Positions 11,537 to 22,500 of a stretch of DNA of 64,000 nucleotides are shown piece after piece (positions within the stretch are counted from its first letter, which is position 1; each line of letters opens with the position of its first letter). The notes beneath the pieces were generated by a model. That model saw nothing but the letters and a program-made list of their open reading frames with translations, did not search any database and was not told the DNA's origin. The DNA comes from Asterias amurensis (Eukaryota; Echinodermata; Asteroidea; Forcipulatida; Asteriidae), in NCBI RefSeq assembly GCF_032118995.1, contig NC_092652.1, forward strand, positions 24,045,044-24,109,043, written 5' to 3'. The translations under genes were made by a program, and so were the position numbers.

Positions 11537-11692
11537 CTAAATTGTCAGATAATGTGAACAAAAATCAATCTAAGAAATTACCTTCACTTATTTACAACTT
11601 TGGTTAGAAAACACAGCTTTTTAATACAAAATTAACCAAAGCCCTTGTTCTTGGTGCCTTTGCCCTTTCACAAATGAGACATCAGGGCCCAA

Positions 11693-11929
11693 TTTCATAG
11701 AGCTGCTTAGCACAAAAATTTGCTTAGCATGGAATGTCTTTCTTGATAATAACAAGATTACCAACCAAATTTCCTACTGTTGCATATTGCCTGTTACATA
11801 TATTCAGCTGTTGTTTGTTTATTCTGAAAATCACTTGAAAATTTGGTTGGTAATCCAGTTTTTTATCAAGGCGAAAAATGTCATGCTAAGCAAATTTTTG
11901 TGCTTGCAGCTCTATGAAATTGGGCCCTG
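11693..11929. mobile_element. Inverted-repeat element, family 4
   Basis: The ends are CAGGGCCCAATTTCATAGAG and its inverse ending ATGAAATTGGGCCCTGG. Inner dyads carry TTGCTTAGCATG and its inverse. It lies in the host-gene intron that holds the 12055-12294 RNA. Confidence 0.8.
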
Positions 11930-12054
11930 GTCTGAATTCTTCTGCACACAGCAAAACTGTTGTGTAAGCAAATTATGCTTTAGTTGCAACCCCCTCCCCT
12001 CCCGGCCATTATAACCCAAATCCTCCTCTCCAATCCCGACTAGGACACAACATA

Positions 12055-12294
12055 GCCCTCAGACATACTGTTTGTCTTCTCATGAGCAGTCAACAGATGG
12101 GATCCACTCCAAGGATTGATCAGCAATGAAGACCAGAAGAAAGAATAAAGAATCAGAGGGAGGGGTGGACTTGAGAGAGGGATTGGATTTGCTTTGGGGA
12201 GGGAGAGAAAGATTGAAAAACTGAAGCAATTTTATGAAGAGGTTCCTAGCTGCGGACTGGCCTCGGAATAAGGCATCTTTTGTCATCACAGGGC
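12055..12294 (-). ncRNA. Long box C/D-like RNA, type B', divergent copy
   Basis: The terminal stem is GCCC (12294-12291) with GGGC (12058-12055), a third version of the stem. Box C TGATGA is at 12288-12283 and box D CTGA at 12062-12059. The 5' block TGATGACAAAAGATGCC is kept; the D' position reads CCGA. A C'-like CATGAG ends 16 nt before box D. At 240 nt it is the longest and the most 5' member in the host. Confidence 0.5.
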
Positions 12295-12881
12295 AGATCG
12301 TAACCAGCTGAACAATTTCACTTGCAAATCTATTGAGGTTGTATTTTCAAATACCGATCAAATGTTTATATCAGCAGCAACTTGTTTTTGGTCTTTTTAT
12401 CCAAATTAAAAAACAACAAGAATTGCGTAAAACATACTCAACTCAATACAAATGAGCAATACAATACAAGTAAACACTTTAATAAATGTGTTTTAATTTC
12501 TTAACATAGTCTCCAGATGTTAACATTACTAAAGTTCAAAACGAAATGTATATCAACACTTCACAATGCAATGCCTCAAATCCCATACTTGTAGAATTAA
12601 TATGGATTATTATTTAGAAAAGTCTGTATTTGCGTAACTGGTACAATACTTGAGTTTTACCTAATACCCTCAAGGCTTCATGATTGAGAATCTCCAAATA
12701 TCCATAAAAACCAACAACATATTGGATCAATACCATTTACATTCATGTCACATTTATATGCTTATTTCTCTCAAATGCAATACTGAGGAGTGGACTTTGA
12801 TAGAATCAGTGGATCTTAAGTAGTAAGTCCAACCGACTAACGAAAATAGAACATTCCTGTTTTAATAAAGCCCTTACCCAT

Positions 12882-13049
12882 TCAACGTTGATCTAACTTG
12901 TACTTCCTCAACCGCAGAAGATGCAGAAACTCATCCTTAAGGAAGACAGCCTGCTCCTTGAGTGGATGTGTAAGAACTTCATCATAATAGGTACCGAATA
13001 ATCTGCATCTCACCATGGATACGACTTGTTGAGAGGTGAACATCCCCAT
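12882..13049 (-). CDS. 55-residue ORF in an early host-gene exon, unknown protein
   Basis: ATG at 13049-13047, TGA at 12884-12882. It lies wholly inside a good exon: acceptor ATAACGCAG before 13050, donor GG-GTAAGG after 12878. The protein has no membrane span and is charged, with segments VRCRLFGTYYDEVL, HPLKEQAVFLKDEFLHLL and a basic C-terminus RLRKYKLDQR. It reads like a real helical protein or a C-terminal exon. If spliced directly from the candidate first exon at about 16160, the frame continues upstream to an ATG near 16215, giving a longer product. I do not recognise it. The stop is followed by several more host exons, so a full-length transcript would be a nonsense-mediated-decay candidate, unless the coding mRNA ends in the following intron. 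Confidence 0.5.
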   Translation of the reverse strand: MGMFTSQQVVSMVRCRLFGTYYDEVLTHPLKEQAVFLKDEFLHLLRLRKYKLDQR

Positions 13050-13050
13050 C

Positions 13051-16000
13051 CTGCGTTATAATCAACATGATGGTGAATGATACAAAAAGAATTAAAAAAA
13101 AAAAAAAAAAAAAAAACAAAGAGTAAAAAAGACAACGCTATCCAGTTAGGAGACGGTATTGCAAGTGAATTGCATATTACAGCAAGTCTAACTATGTGTG
13201 GTAAAAACAAACTCTTTCAAAAAAAAAAAAAACATTAATGCAATTCTTTGACTACACATATGTGTAGTTGACCAAGAACATGTGATTAGTTTCTCTTTCA
13301 AAAGGTTTAAGTATGAAGTAGATTTTTTTATTTTAATGTATTTTTAATACTACAAGGCCAACTAAATAACACGACTGCACTGACTGAACTTGGTCTGTAT
13401 TAATAATATGTGAGATCTCTCAACAGTTGTTAGCAATTATAATGCTGTGCTGGAAGGCCAGCAGACAGCATCTGTCGACAGTTTGACTCTCACTCTGCCT
13501 CAAAGAGGTTCGTTCCTTGTGATTGACAGCAAGTATTGAAGGTGTCAGCAGAAGGTATTGAAATGAGGAGTGGTCTACATATTAAAGATGCGGGATAAAG
13601 ATGTAATCGCAAATAAACAGTAAAAGAAATCCAAAGACTTAGATGTGCATGTCTCATTTATTTTTAATAATAACAATAGTGGAATTTAATCTTTGAACAG
13701 GCAAGGCGATTTTTATTTTGCAAAGGGCACCTTCCATTGGAAAATCTGGGAATCAATGGGAAACATTTGATGGGGCACCAAGGCCAAGACCAGGGGCAAC
13801 AAAGTCAATGGCCTCTGTGGCCTGCATGTAATAACAGGCCTGGCTTTTTATATATCTGGCACTCTGTGACGCTCAAGGTGCTTCAACATTCAGTATTTTC
13901 CTGTAAGGTGTTGTAAAGTTTCAAGTACGAGACCAATAAATATTTTGAAGTCATAATATTTTCAAAATATTTTTGTTACAAAAATCAAATGATAACACTC
14001 AGGTATGTTGTTTCTGTCAATAAAATATCTCAATACATTTTATGTTGGTTCCAGATGCTTTGATTTGACAGTTTGACGATTTCTTTTTTTAAATCTTTAA
14101 ATTTTTCTCATCGTAACCATTCAAAAATGTGAACAATGTGCATTGCTCCTCCTTTTACACCACTACTCCTGCCTCCAGCATCTTCAAAGGGTATCGAATG
14201 ACATTTTAGAAACACATCAATGCTAACTGTGAGGCTACTGTCGTTCTGAATGAGCAATGTCATCATATGGCACCAAGGAATGCAGGTGAAAGTTATCAGT
14301 GAGCTGCCAGTTTAACCTTACTAAACATGCCAGAGACTGGGTGAGCAGTTCGTTGAATTGTGTAAGAGTTTGACAACAGTACAGATTGGTCTTTTGAACA
14401 GAGATAGATTGCAATGATCATTGGCCGAGAAACGGAATGCCATTCAAGTGACAGCATTTTTTTGACGAGTATAAACTGCATGTTTACAGAGAGTTCCTTA
14501 GTGGATTGGTAGAAGCGTAGGAGGTGGCGATTCTTTTTTTTCGCCGGGTGTTTTTTTCTGATTGACGAGCTGACAATGTCGATGCTATGCTTTCGGCCGG
14601 TGAGTAAATTTTGATTCAAACATCTAAAACCAACCTTAAGGAATGCAATTTCAAGGTAAAGTCTTATGATTTCAAAAGAGTTTAATATACAAATTTTGAC
14701 TCTTACAAACATTACTGGTGAGGAATATTTCTCCCACTTGGTCCAAAGGATCCCTATGAATCAGGGCCCAATTTCATAGAGCTGCTTAAGCACAAAATTT
14801 TGCTTAAGCAAACAAACTATTGCTTAGTAAAATCAGACTACCGGCCAAGACTCCACTCAATTGTTATGCTAAGTAAACAACAGCCAAATACAAGTCACAA
14901 GCAATGTATACGGCATGAAATTTTGGCCATTAACATGTGTAAAATAAGTGAATTTTTTGCTTAAGCAGCTCTATGAAATTGGCCCCTGATGTGAGACGCC
15001 AGGTCTACCGACCACAGTTATTACTTCGCTTTTGTTTCTCCTAGCTGTCTGGAAGTATTTTTGTATTGTCATGTACCTTTGAAATGGGGCAGAAATGGAT
15101 TACAAGGGGTTAGGGCCTTCGTTGCCTTTGCCGTGGCCCTAGTGCCCCTTCAAAAGTTTAAAAGCCAATATTTATAGAACCAAAAAGGATTGACGGCACA
15201 GTTTACCTTGGCTTTACTCAATCATTTACCACCACCTCGCTGGCATTACTTTTTAACGATAGTGTAAATTTAAGAATTTATTTTCAAGTCGAGATAAACA
15301 GTTGTCTGGGTTTTGTGTTATTCAAGGAAGTAATGCCTTGGTTTGTCATCTTTTCATGTACCCCTAAATTAAAAATGTTTTGATCTCAAAAGGTTGCTTT
15401 GTTTTTTGATTATTTATTTCTTATTTTTTTCAGTTTATTTATATATTTTAAAATTATTTCGGGTCTATTTATTTATGTTTTTTTGATCTTTGGGGGAGTT
15501 GGAAAAAAAGTTTTAAAATGAAGGCGCAACTCAAGCCGTGATTTTTGCCCTTAGTTGCATTTTTATTTTTATTTTGGATGACTTTATTTAGCGTTTTAAT
15601 ATATTATTAAAAAATGATTGAACACCCCCCCCCCCACCACCAGCAAGCCGAATTACGGGCTTGCCTTCCCTCCTCAAACAAAAAGACAAAAACTCAATCA
15701 AATTCAAATAAAGCCAAATCAAATATTACATTTACAATTTACATTAGTTAGATTTAGATTAAAACAAAAGAATTGGGTCTACATGTACCACCCTGCCTGG
15801 CATGGCCAGCTACATACTTTTCCTTAGTTTTGACCAGAACAAAATTACAATTTTTGTTATTTTAGTTTTACAAGTAAATTAAAATTTCAATCAAATTAAG
15901 CTGTTTATTTTATCCACATCATGGTTTGGGTGGGGCGAAGAAGGAAATAAATAAAATACCAAATTAGATCCTTGACATTTTAACAGAAAAACACACATTT

Positions 16001-16150
16001 TCGAGCAATTATTTAATAGTAAAGAGATCTAATCAAAACACAACCTCAATAAAAATATTGTCTGCTATCTTTACACCAACGAAAAACATTACAATACACA
16101 TGGAAAAATGAATCACCGGTTAAAATATTTCAACAATTCCAGAAACGTGA
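13051..16150. other. First intron(s) of the minus-strand unit
   Basis: No further exon could be supported. The region is AT-rich with poly-A/T runs, a family 4 element at 14763-14988 and a partial SINE tail near 13850-13950 (GACGCTCAAGGTGC). An open frame of 138 codons at 14712-14296 (-) has no recognisable family or splice context. Confidence 0.4.
14763..14988. mobile_element. Inverted-repeat element, family 4
   Basis: The left end is CAGGGCCCAATTTCATAGAG and the right end CTATGAAATTGGCCCCTG. Subterminal TGCTTAAGCA-type dyads are seen on both sides. Confidence 0.8.
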
Positions 16151-16157
16151 CACCAAC

Positions 16158-16450
16158 CTTCCTTCCGCCAAGATGCTTTTCTGTAAAATGAACTCGCTAG
16201 TCGTCCACTGCATTATGGGAAACTAGTTTACCGGAAATAACTTGAAATATCAATTCGCCAAAATCTCAAATTACTTAAAACTTGCCTTAAAGATATTGTT
16301 GTATTTACAATAAATTGTAAATGTGTGTTTGTAAACTCTAAATTGGGGTTTAAAGGAGTTTATTGTCCTAAAAAGGGACAATATGGAACTATTTTTACTG
16401 GCGCGAAATCTTGACATCAGAGGTGTTCCTCGGCACTTCCGGTTTCAACC
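16158..16450. promoter_or_regulatory. Bidirectional promoter region of RSU1 and the minus-strand unit
   Basis: RSU1 points right from here and the RNA-host unit points left. The window holds a ZNF143/Staf-like site on the minus strand (TTCCCATAATGCAGTG, 16221-16206), an ETS-type CCGGAA at 16231 and a CACTTCCGG near 16431. Sites of this kind are common in TATA-less divergent promoters (established). No TATA box is evident. Start sites are not determined. Confidence 0.45.
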
Positions 16451-16562
16451 CACTCAACGTTATCTGATACAGAAAAACGGAGTTGGTTTTTCGCATTTTT
16501 CTTCCGGTGTTCTACATTTTGTAACATTTATTGTAATTTATTTTATTGTTCTTGTTCCTACA

Positions 16563-19500
16563 ATGTCTAAATCTGTCAAAAAGCAAGTGGAAGAGGCCAG
16601 AGAGCACAATAGTCCAGATCTGGATTTGAGCGATAGAGGCATCAGTAGACTGGCTGACATTCCCGGTCTGTGTAAGTAAAACTCCATTGTGTACGGATAC
16701 GGAATGAATTGACAGTTGTTTGTTGTTTACGGTAATTCTATAAATCATTTTCAACACATGTGTAGTTTAAGTTCAGTGCACACAGTAGCCACTTCTGAAG
16801 CTGAAGTTTAGTTAGGCTAGCTAGTTCATGCATGTCATTATTGAATTTTGCAGAGTGAATGTTGCTTTATAATTATAGTTTTGAGCACTTAACAATCATG
16901 ACTGTCAACCCTTTACTTTTAACTTTTGCTCAAAATAGTGGCTGTTAGTGATAGTGTTACCGTTAGTGTCAGAGAAACATTCCTCCACTTTTTTAATGCG
17001 ATAACCGCATCAATTACGTCGCGCCAAACTGTTCTAAATAGAACTTTTTTAGTCGGTTATGCGAGTTAATTATTAATATTAAATCATACTTGCACATGTA
17101 CGTGCAAGTGTTTACTAGTGAAATTTGACACATTTTGTCTGAATTCTGGGTACTGACTTTTGTTTTTCCTAGAGTAGCATAGTGGTATTCTACACATGTG
17201 CACTTGTGGAATCCCCTGTTACTCAAAAGCATAGCCAAGGTCACAATAAAGACATTTTAATTTTTTTCACCATTTCTCCTGTATTGAGTTGTGGAGTGGC
17301 CCACCTAGTCCTAGCTAGCCCAGGCCAGCTCTTGAACAACAAAGCACAGGTCCATTTTTTAGTTTTTAGGTCTCTACTTAGTTATGGGGTACTCTGCAAA
17401 TTGTTCCTGAATAAATTGTGGTCGAGCAAAAAGGTTGTCTATTTTAAAATACATTTTAATAACTGTTAGTGTTATGAAACTTAATAGTATTTTTTGTGTA
17501 TTTTTCCTTTGCAGTTACGCTACGAAACCTGACTCGCTTGACATTAAGCCATAACAAGATTGATGGTAAATCCATTTCAGCTTTTCCTGTAACCACGACG
17601 TGTACCCCCCCCCCCCCCAAGAAAAAAAAAAAAATCAACCAAAAACAACATCAGCAAAAACACACAACATCATCAAAACACACACAACCACTTTTAACAT
17701 TGTATTTAGTTTCATTTAAAAAAGAAAATAAACCTTCTTTATGTTGAAAAAAGTGGGCTGAACCAAGACAGACTATCTGATGGCAGATCTGTAATTTAAA
17801 AGGGAAGATGTTGGAAGAAGTGATACAAAGTTTAGCCAACATACAGTGACAAAGAAAGAAACTTAGAGACACTGGACACTATTGGTAATTGCTCAAAATA
17901 ATTGTTAGCATAAAAACTTAATTGGTAACAAGCAATGGAGAGCTGTTGAGTGTATAAAACATTTTTAAAAATGGTTCCCTCTGAAGTAACGTAGTTTTTT
18001 AGCAAGAATTAATTTCTCAGTAAAATATTGAGGTCTTGAAATCAAGCATCTGAAAGCACACAACTTCATGTGACAAGGGTGTTTTTTCTTCCATTATTTA
18101 TCTCGCAACTTTGACGACCAGTTGAGTTTAGGACTGTTATTTTGTGCATAAGTTGAGATACACCAAGTGAGAAGACTGTTCTTTGACAATTACCAAAGAT
18201 GTTCAGTGTCTTTAAGTTAAAACAGAAAGGTTGTGTGATGTTAACTTGTCGATGTTGATATTTACTTTCTTGCAGTTCTTCCACCAAACATTGTGGAGCT
18301 TGTCTCCCTAGAGACGCTCAACTTGTTCAACAATCACATTGAAGAGCTCCCAACGAACATCAGCTCCATGCAAAGTCTTAAGTACCTCAATGTTGGGTAA
18401 GTATTACTTAAAGGAACACGTTGCCTTGGATCGGACGAGTTGGTCTTCAAAAAGCGTTTGAAACCGTTTGTTATGAAATGCATATGGTTGGAAAGATGTT
18501 CTAAAAGTAGAATATAATGATCCACAAAAGTATCACTAAAAAATGCATGGTTTTCATTTTACGTCAGGAAATAACACGGTCGGCCATTTATGGGAGTCAA
18601 AAATTTGACTCCCATAAATGGCCGACCGTGTTAGTCAACGAGGTAAAAAGAAAACCACTCAATTTCGAGGCATGTTTGTGTAGATCATTGTATTCTACTT
18701 TTACAACATCTTTCTAACCATAACGATTTTATAACAAACGGTTACAGAACGCTTTTTAAGGACCAACTCGATCGATCCAAGGCAATGTGTTCCTTTAAAC
18801 CATCATAAGGGAAGATCCTGCTGGTCCCAATTTTCTAAAGCCTGTATATAAGCATGACAACTTGCGAAGCACAGAAGAACTTTGCTTTGCTTAACAGAAA
18901 CTGGTTACCATCAAAATTCCATAAAGTTTTCTTTGTTGTGATGTGACTGGTGCCCCTCTCATTTTTTTGCTTAGCAAACAAATTTGCTAAGCAATATTTT
19001 CTGATTAACATGTTTATAAAATAGGGCTCTGGTGAAGAGGAGAATGACCTTATCTTTGGATAGGAGAGGAAAACCCAGCTATCAATATAAATGAAGTTGG
19101 ATCAATCAAATCATACTATACTAGTTGGTCTTGTTAAAGTCACCTGGAAATAGAATTTTTTTCTTTCAACCATAGGAGTATATGCTTACGAACAATAAAA
19201 CAATTTTTTTTGTAATTGTTTGTCACGATTTATATGTTTAAAAAATATATAAAGTTGTTTGGGGGGCTGACTCCGCCTACCCCTTTTGTGACGTCAATCG
19301 AGGCAGACTTTGCCTGCAATGCGTATAGTAAACACACGTGCAAAGTACATGTACGTCCAAGTCGTGAGTTGGTACATTTCAAAAAGTGTTTTTCTGCATT
19401 CAGCAGCAATACACCTGGTCGGCATTGCCAGAAAAAAACAAAAACATTTTTTTTTTAAACGTACAAACTCACGACTTGGTCCGTACATGAACTTTGCAAT

Positions 19501-22500
19501 TGTGTTTACTCTACGCATTACAGGCAAAGTCTGCCTCGATTTACGTCATGAACAGCGCCCTCTCGGGTCGGGGTCTACTCTTAAATTTGTAAATAACATA
19601 AGAACTGATTTTTTAAAACCTTAGTTAACTGTTTATTCACATTCCACTCATCAAAACATATGTGAGTGGCAAAAGCTTTATTTTGAAAAAATACCACTTC
19701 CAGGTGACTTTAATCTGTTACTGCAATGCAGGTATAATTGTACCTGTATACGACGCTGTTTGTTTCAACATCCAAAGAATTGTAGTCATGATGCATATAA
19801 TAAAAAATACATCGTTATCTTATTCTTTTTCCCTAGAATGAACCGTTTGTACAGTTTGCCGAGAGGCTTTGGTGCCTTCCCTAAGCTTGAGGTCCTGGAT
19901 GCAACGTACAACAACCTGAATGAGAACAGTCTCCCTGGAAACTTCTTTCTTCTTGGTAAATCGTTTTTGTATTTCTCATCTCTGTTTTTTTTACTGTAAG
20001 CATCAGGGCCCGTAAAAGTACAACAATTTGCTAAGCATAGCAAAATTATGCTTAGGGCTAGATAGCTCAGTTAGTAGAGCGCTGGCAAGTTAATCCGAAG
20101 ATTGTTGGCTCAAACCCTGCACCAGTAAATATTTCTTGATTCAACCCCAAATCACAAAGAAAACTGTCTCACATGCACCATCTGTGGCGGGTTTCCTGCT
20201 ACTTTTTGCCAAGCAGCTAATTGTTAAGCAGCTCTATGAAGAATATTAATTTTGGTTTTTACCCATACACCGATGTGTGTTACCAGCACTGTATACTCAG
20301 TACTTTCCCGAGTCCAGTGAAAAAATATCACAGGCATGTTACTCGGGTGGGATTCAAACCCACAACCTTTGTAATTCTAGAGCAGTGTCTTACCAACTAG
20401 ACTACCGAGGTTGCCCGGTAGCTAGAGGCTAGAGCTATATGAAGGTTGTTGGTTCAAACCCTGCCCTAGTAAATTTTTCTTTATTCAACCCCAAATCGAA
20501 AGAAAAAAAACCACTGTCTCACATGCACCATCTGTGGCTGGTATCCTGCTACTTTTTGCCAAATAAAGCAGCTCTATGAAATTCAGATCAGATTTTTTCA
20601 TGTTACCTCGACATTAATAAGCATTCTTCAATTAACGTAGAATGGTGACTATAACTAAGTATGAAATTTCACACAAATGGACCCTGGTTATATTAACGCA
20701 CACCTTTTATTCAGCTAAGTTTTTCTAAATTGATAATTGTTCCTGTGTGAAATAAGGAAGTATCTTCTTTCGTTTTGTTGTGGCAGAATCAATGAGAGGG
20801 ATATATTTCTCTGACAATGATTTTGAGATCATCCCTGAAGATATTGGTCAGCTAAGCAAATTAGAAGTGGTAAGTAACAGCCATTATTTTCACTAGAGAG
20901 AAAACAACTATTAGAACGTGGAAGTGCACACTGCACACTCATTCCTGTTCCAGAAAAAAGCCATGAAAGCCAAGTTTGAAAGATTTATCACTCAGCTCAA
21001 TTGTGTTTTAAAAACAAAATTGATTTGTTGTAGGGAAAGTATAATCCGAGTTCATCACAGTGTTTTTTTTTTATCTAGTACTTTTCAAATTTCATCAAAG
21101 CCAATAAAATTAACACAAACAAATTTGTGTCTGATTATTCACTTGATGGCTGCCCATAGTTTGTTCACTTGTGACCCCACATGACACGAAGATGTGAAAG
21201 AAAAAATCATAAAGCTTTACAGCTTATGACCAGAGTCTGGTTTTCGCTGTAAGGTCCCTTTCTGTCTGCTCATCGCCATTTAGCCATGGTAGACACTATG
21301 AGTGCATTGATAATAATATTGAAGTCTTATATAGCGCATGTATCTACCAAACAAGGTACTCAAGGCACTGAGTATATACAAACTTTCAGAAAGATAGGTT
21401 TTTTGCAGTGATGAATTTTGAGACCTAATTAGTTAGCACCTTATAAGGGTTTACAAGGTGCATACAGCAGCCACAGCCAGGAACACCAGGGCGAACCCCT
21501 TCTCTTTTCGATTAAGTGCACTGGGTTCTTTTACATGGGTTACACAACACATGGGACCAACTGCTTTACGTCCCATCTGAAGGACGAAGCAATGGTTAAG
21601 TGTCTTGCTTAAGGACACAAGTGTCACGGCTGAGGATTCGAACCCACACTCTGCTGATCAGAAACACCAGAGTTTGACTTCGGTGCTCTTAACTGCTCGA
21701 CCACGATACTTCCATCACATCTCATGTGCCTTTCATTTGGCATATTCAAGAACAGTTTGAAAACTCATCTGCATAAAGAAGCATTTTGTTGACTCAATTT
21801 TCTAATTATGTGATGCTACTTTTATTTGCTTGTTGGTTGTTTTTTGTACAGCAGCGCCATGAGTGCTGCTTGCGCCGCATACCCAATGCTTTAAAAGTTT
21901 CTGTTATTAGTTGATGGTCATGTCCCTAATCTCTGTTTTGTTTTGCTTGATGGATTCATCCTTTATCTCTGAATAATTTGCAAAATGATGTCTGTCTGTT
22001 TGTGTGGCTGTGGCTGTGTCTGTGTCTGTAAAGTTATTACTAACCACTTGATTTAAAATTAACTAAACTCATAGGAAATTGTACTTAAAATGAAGTTCAA
22101 GAGTTAAATACTAGACTTACTAATAGTTGAATATGTTTCTTCTCGCAGCTTGCAATGAGAGACAATGAGTTGATAGCTCTACCAAAGGCTATCGGGGATC
22201 TGCAAAAAATGAAGGAGCTTCATATTCAGGGAAACAGACTCACCGTTCTACCTCCAGAACTGGGTAAGTGTCCTTAAATTTAAATGGAATTAAAAAACTT
22301 TCATGATGGAAATGTGATGGAAATCTGATGAAGACCTCTTGCCCTGATGTCACACTAAGCTACAGTCTGCCTACGGTGGGGCATTTTGGAAGTCAAATTG
22401 CATACATACAATTAAACGGTCGTGTAAGAACTCGTCGCTACCCTTTTATTCCCTTAATAATAACAAACGTGAAGATATTGCAATGCTTCTGATGTAATAT

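Larger units (their letters stand above)
5248..16160 (-). ncRNA. Putative host transcript for intronic long C/D-type RNAs
   Basis: A minus-strand spliced unit is inferred from duplicated splice-bordered segments alternating with the conserved RNA elements. Proposed exons, 5' to 3': first exon near 16160 (uncertain), 13050-12878, 11536-11442, 10029-9912, 9171-9106, 8208-8042, 6953-6888, 6141-6067 and terminal 5566 to about 5230. The minus-strand AATAAA is at 5253-5248. Three exon types recur, 11536/6141, 10029/8208 and 9171/6953, with matching borders, so the unit grew by duplication. Downstream exons carry no shared reading frame and stops are frequent. Each intron between the listed exons holds one C/D-like element. 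This layout resembles snoRNA host genes such as GAS5 or the UHG genes (established knowledge). The alternative is decayed tandem duplicates of a small coding gene. No transcript evidence is available here. Confidence 0.5.

Noticed and set aside
14296..14712. 138-codon minus-strand open frame as an exon of the RNA-host unit
   Set aside because: No family resemblance, no acceptor or donor at useful positions, and codon use looks like random AT-rich sequence.
19216..19624. Overlapping open frames of 77-104 codons on both strands
   Set aside because: They mirror one another because the region is a long inverted repeat with TTAA flanks; no protein family resemblance.
20054..20125. Functional tRNA gene
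   Set aside because: Box A and B-like text is present but acceptor and anticodon stems do not form, and similar text recurs at 57611, which suits a SINE.
20340..20425. Functional tRNA on the minus strand
   Set aside because: A near copy lies at 55326-55430 with the same extra flanking sequence; the cloverleaf is imperfect, so SINE-derived.
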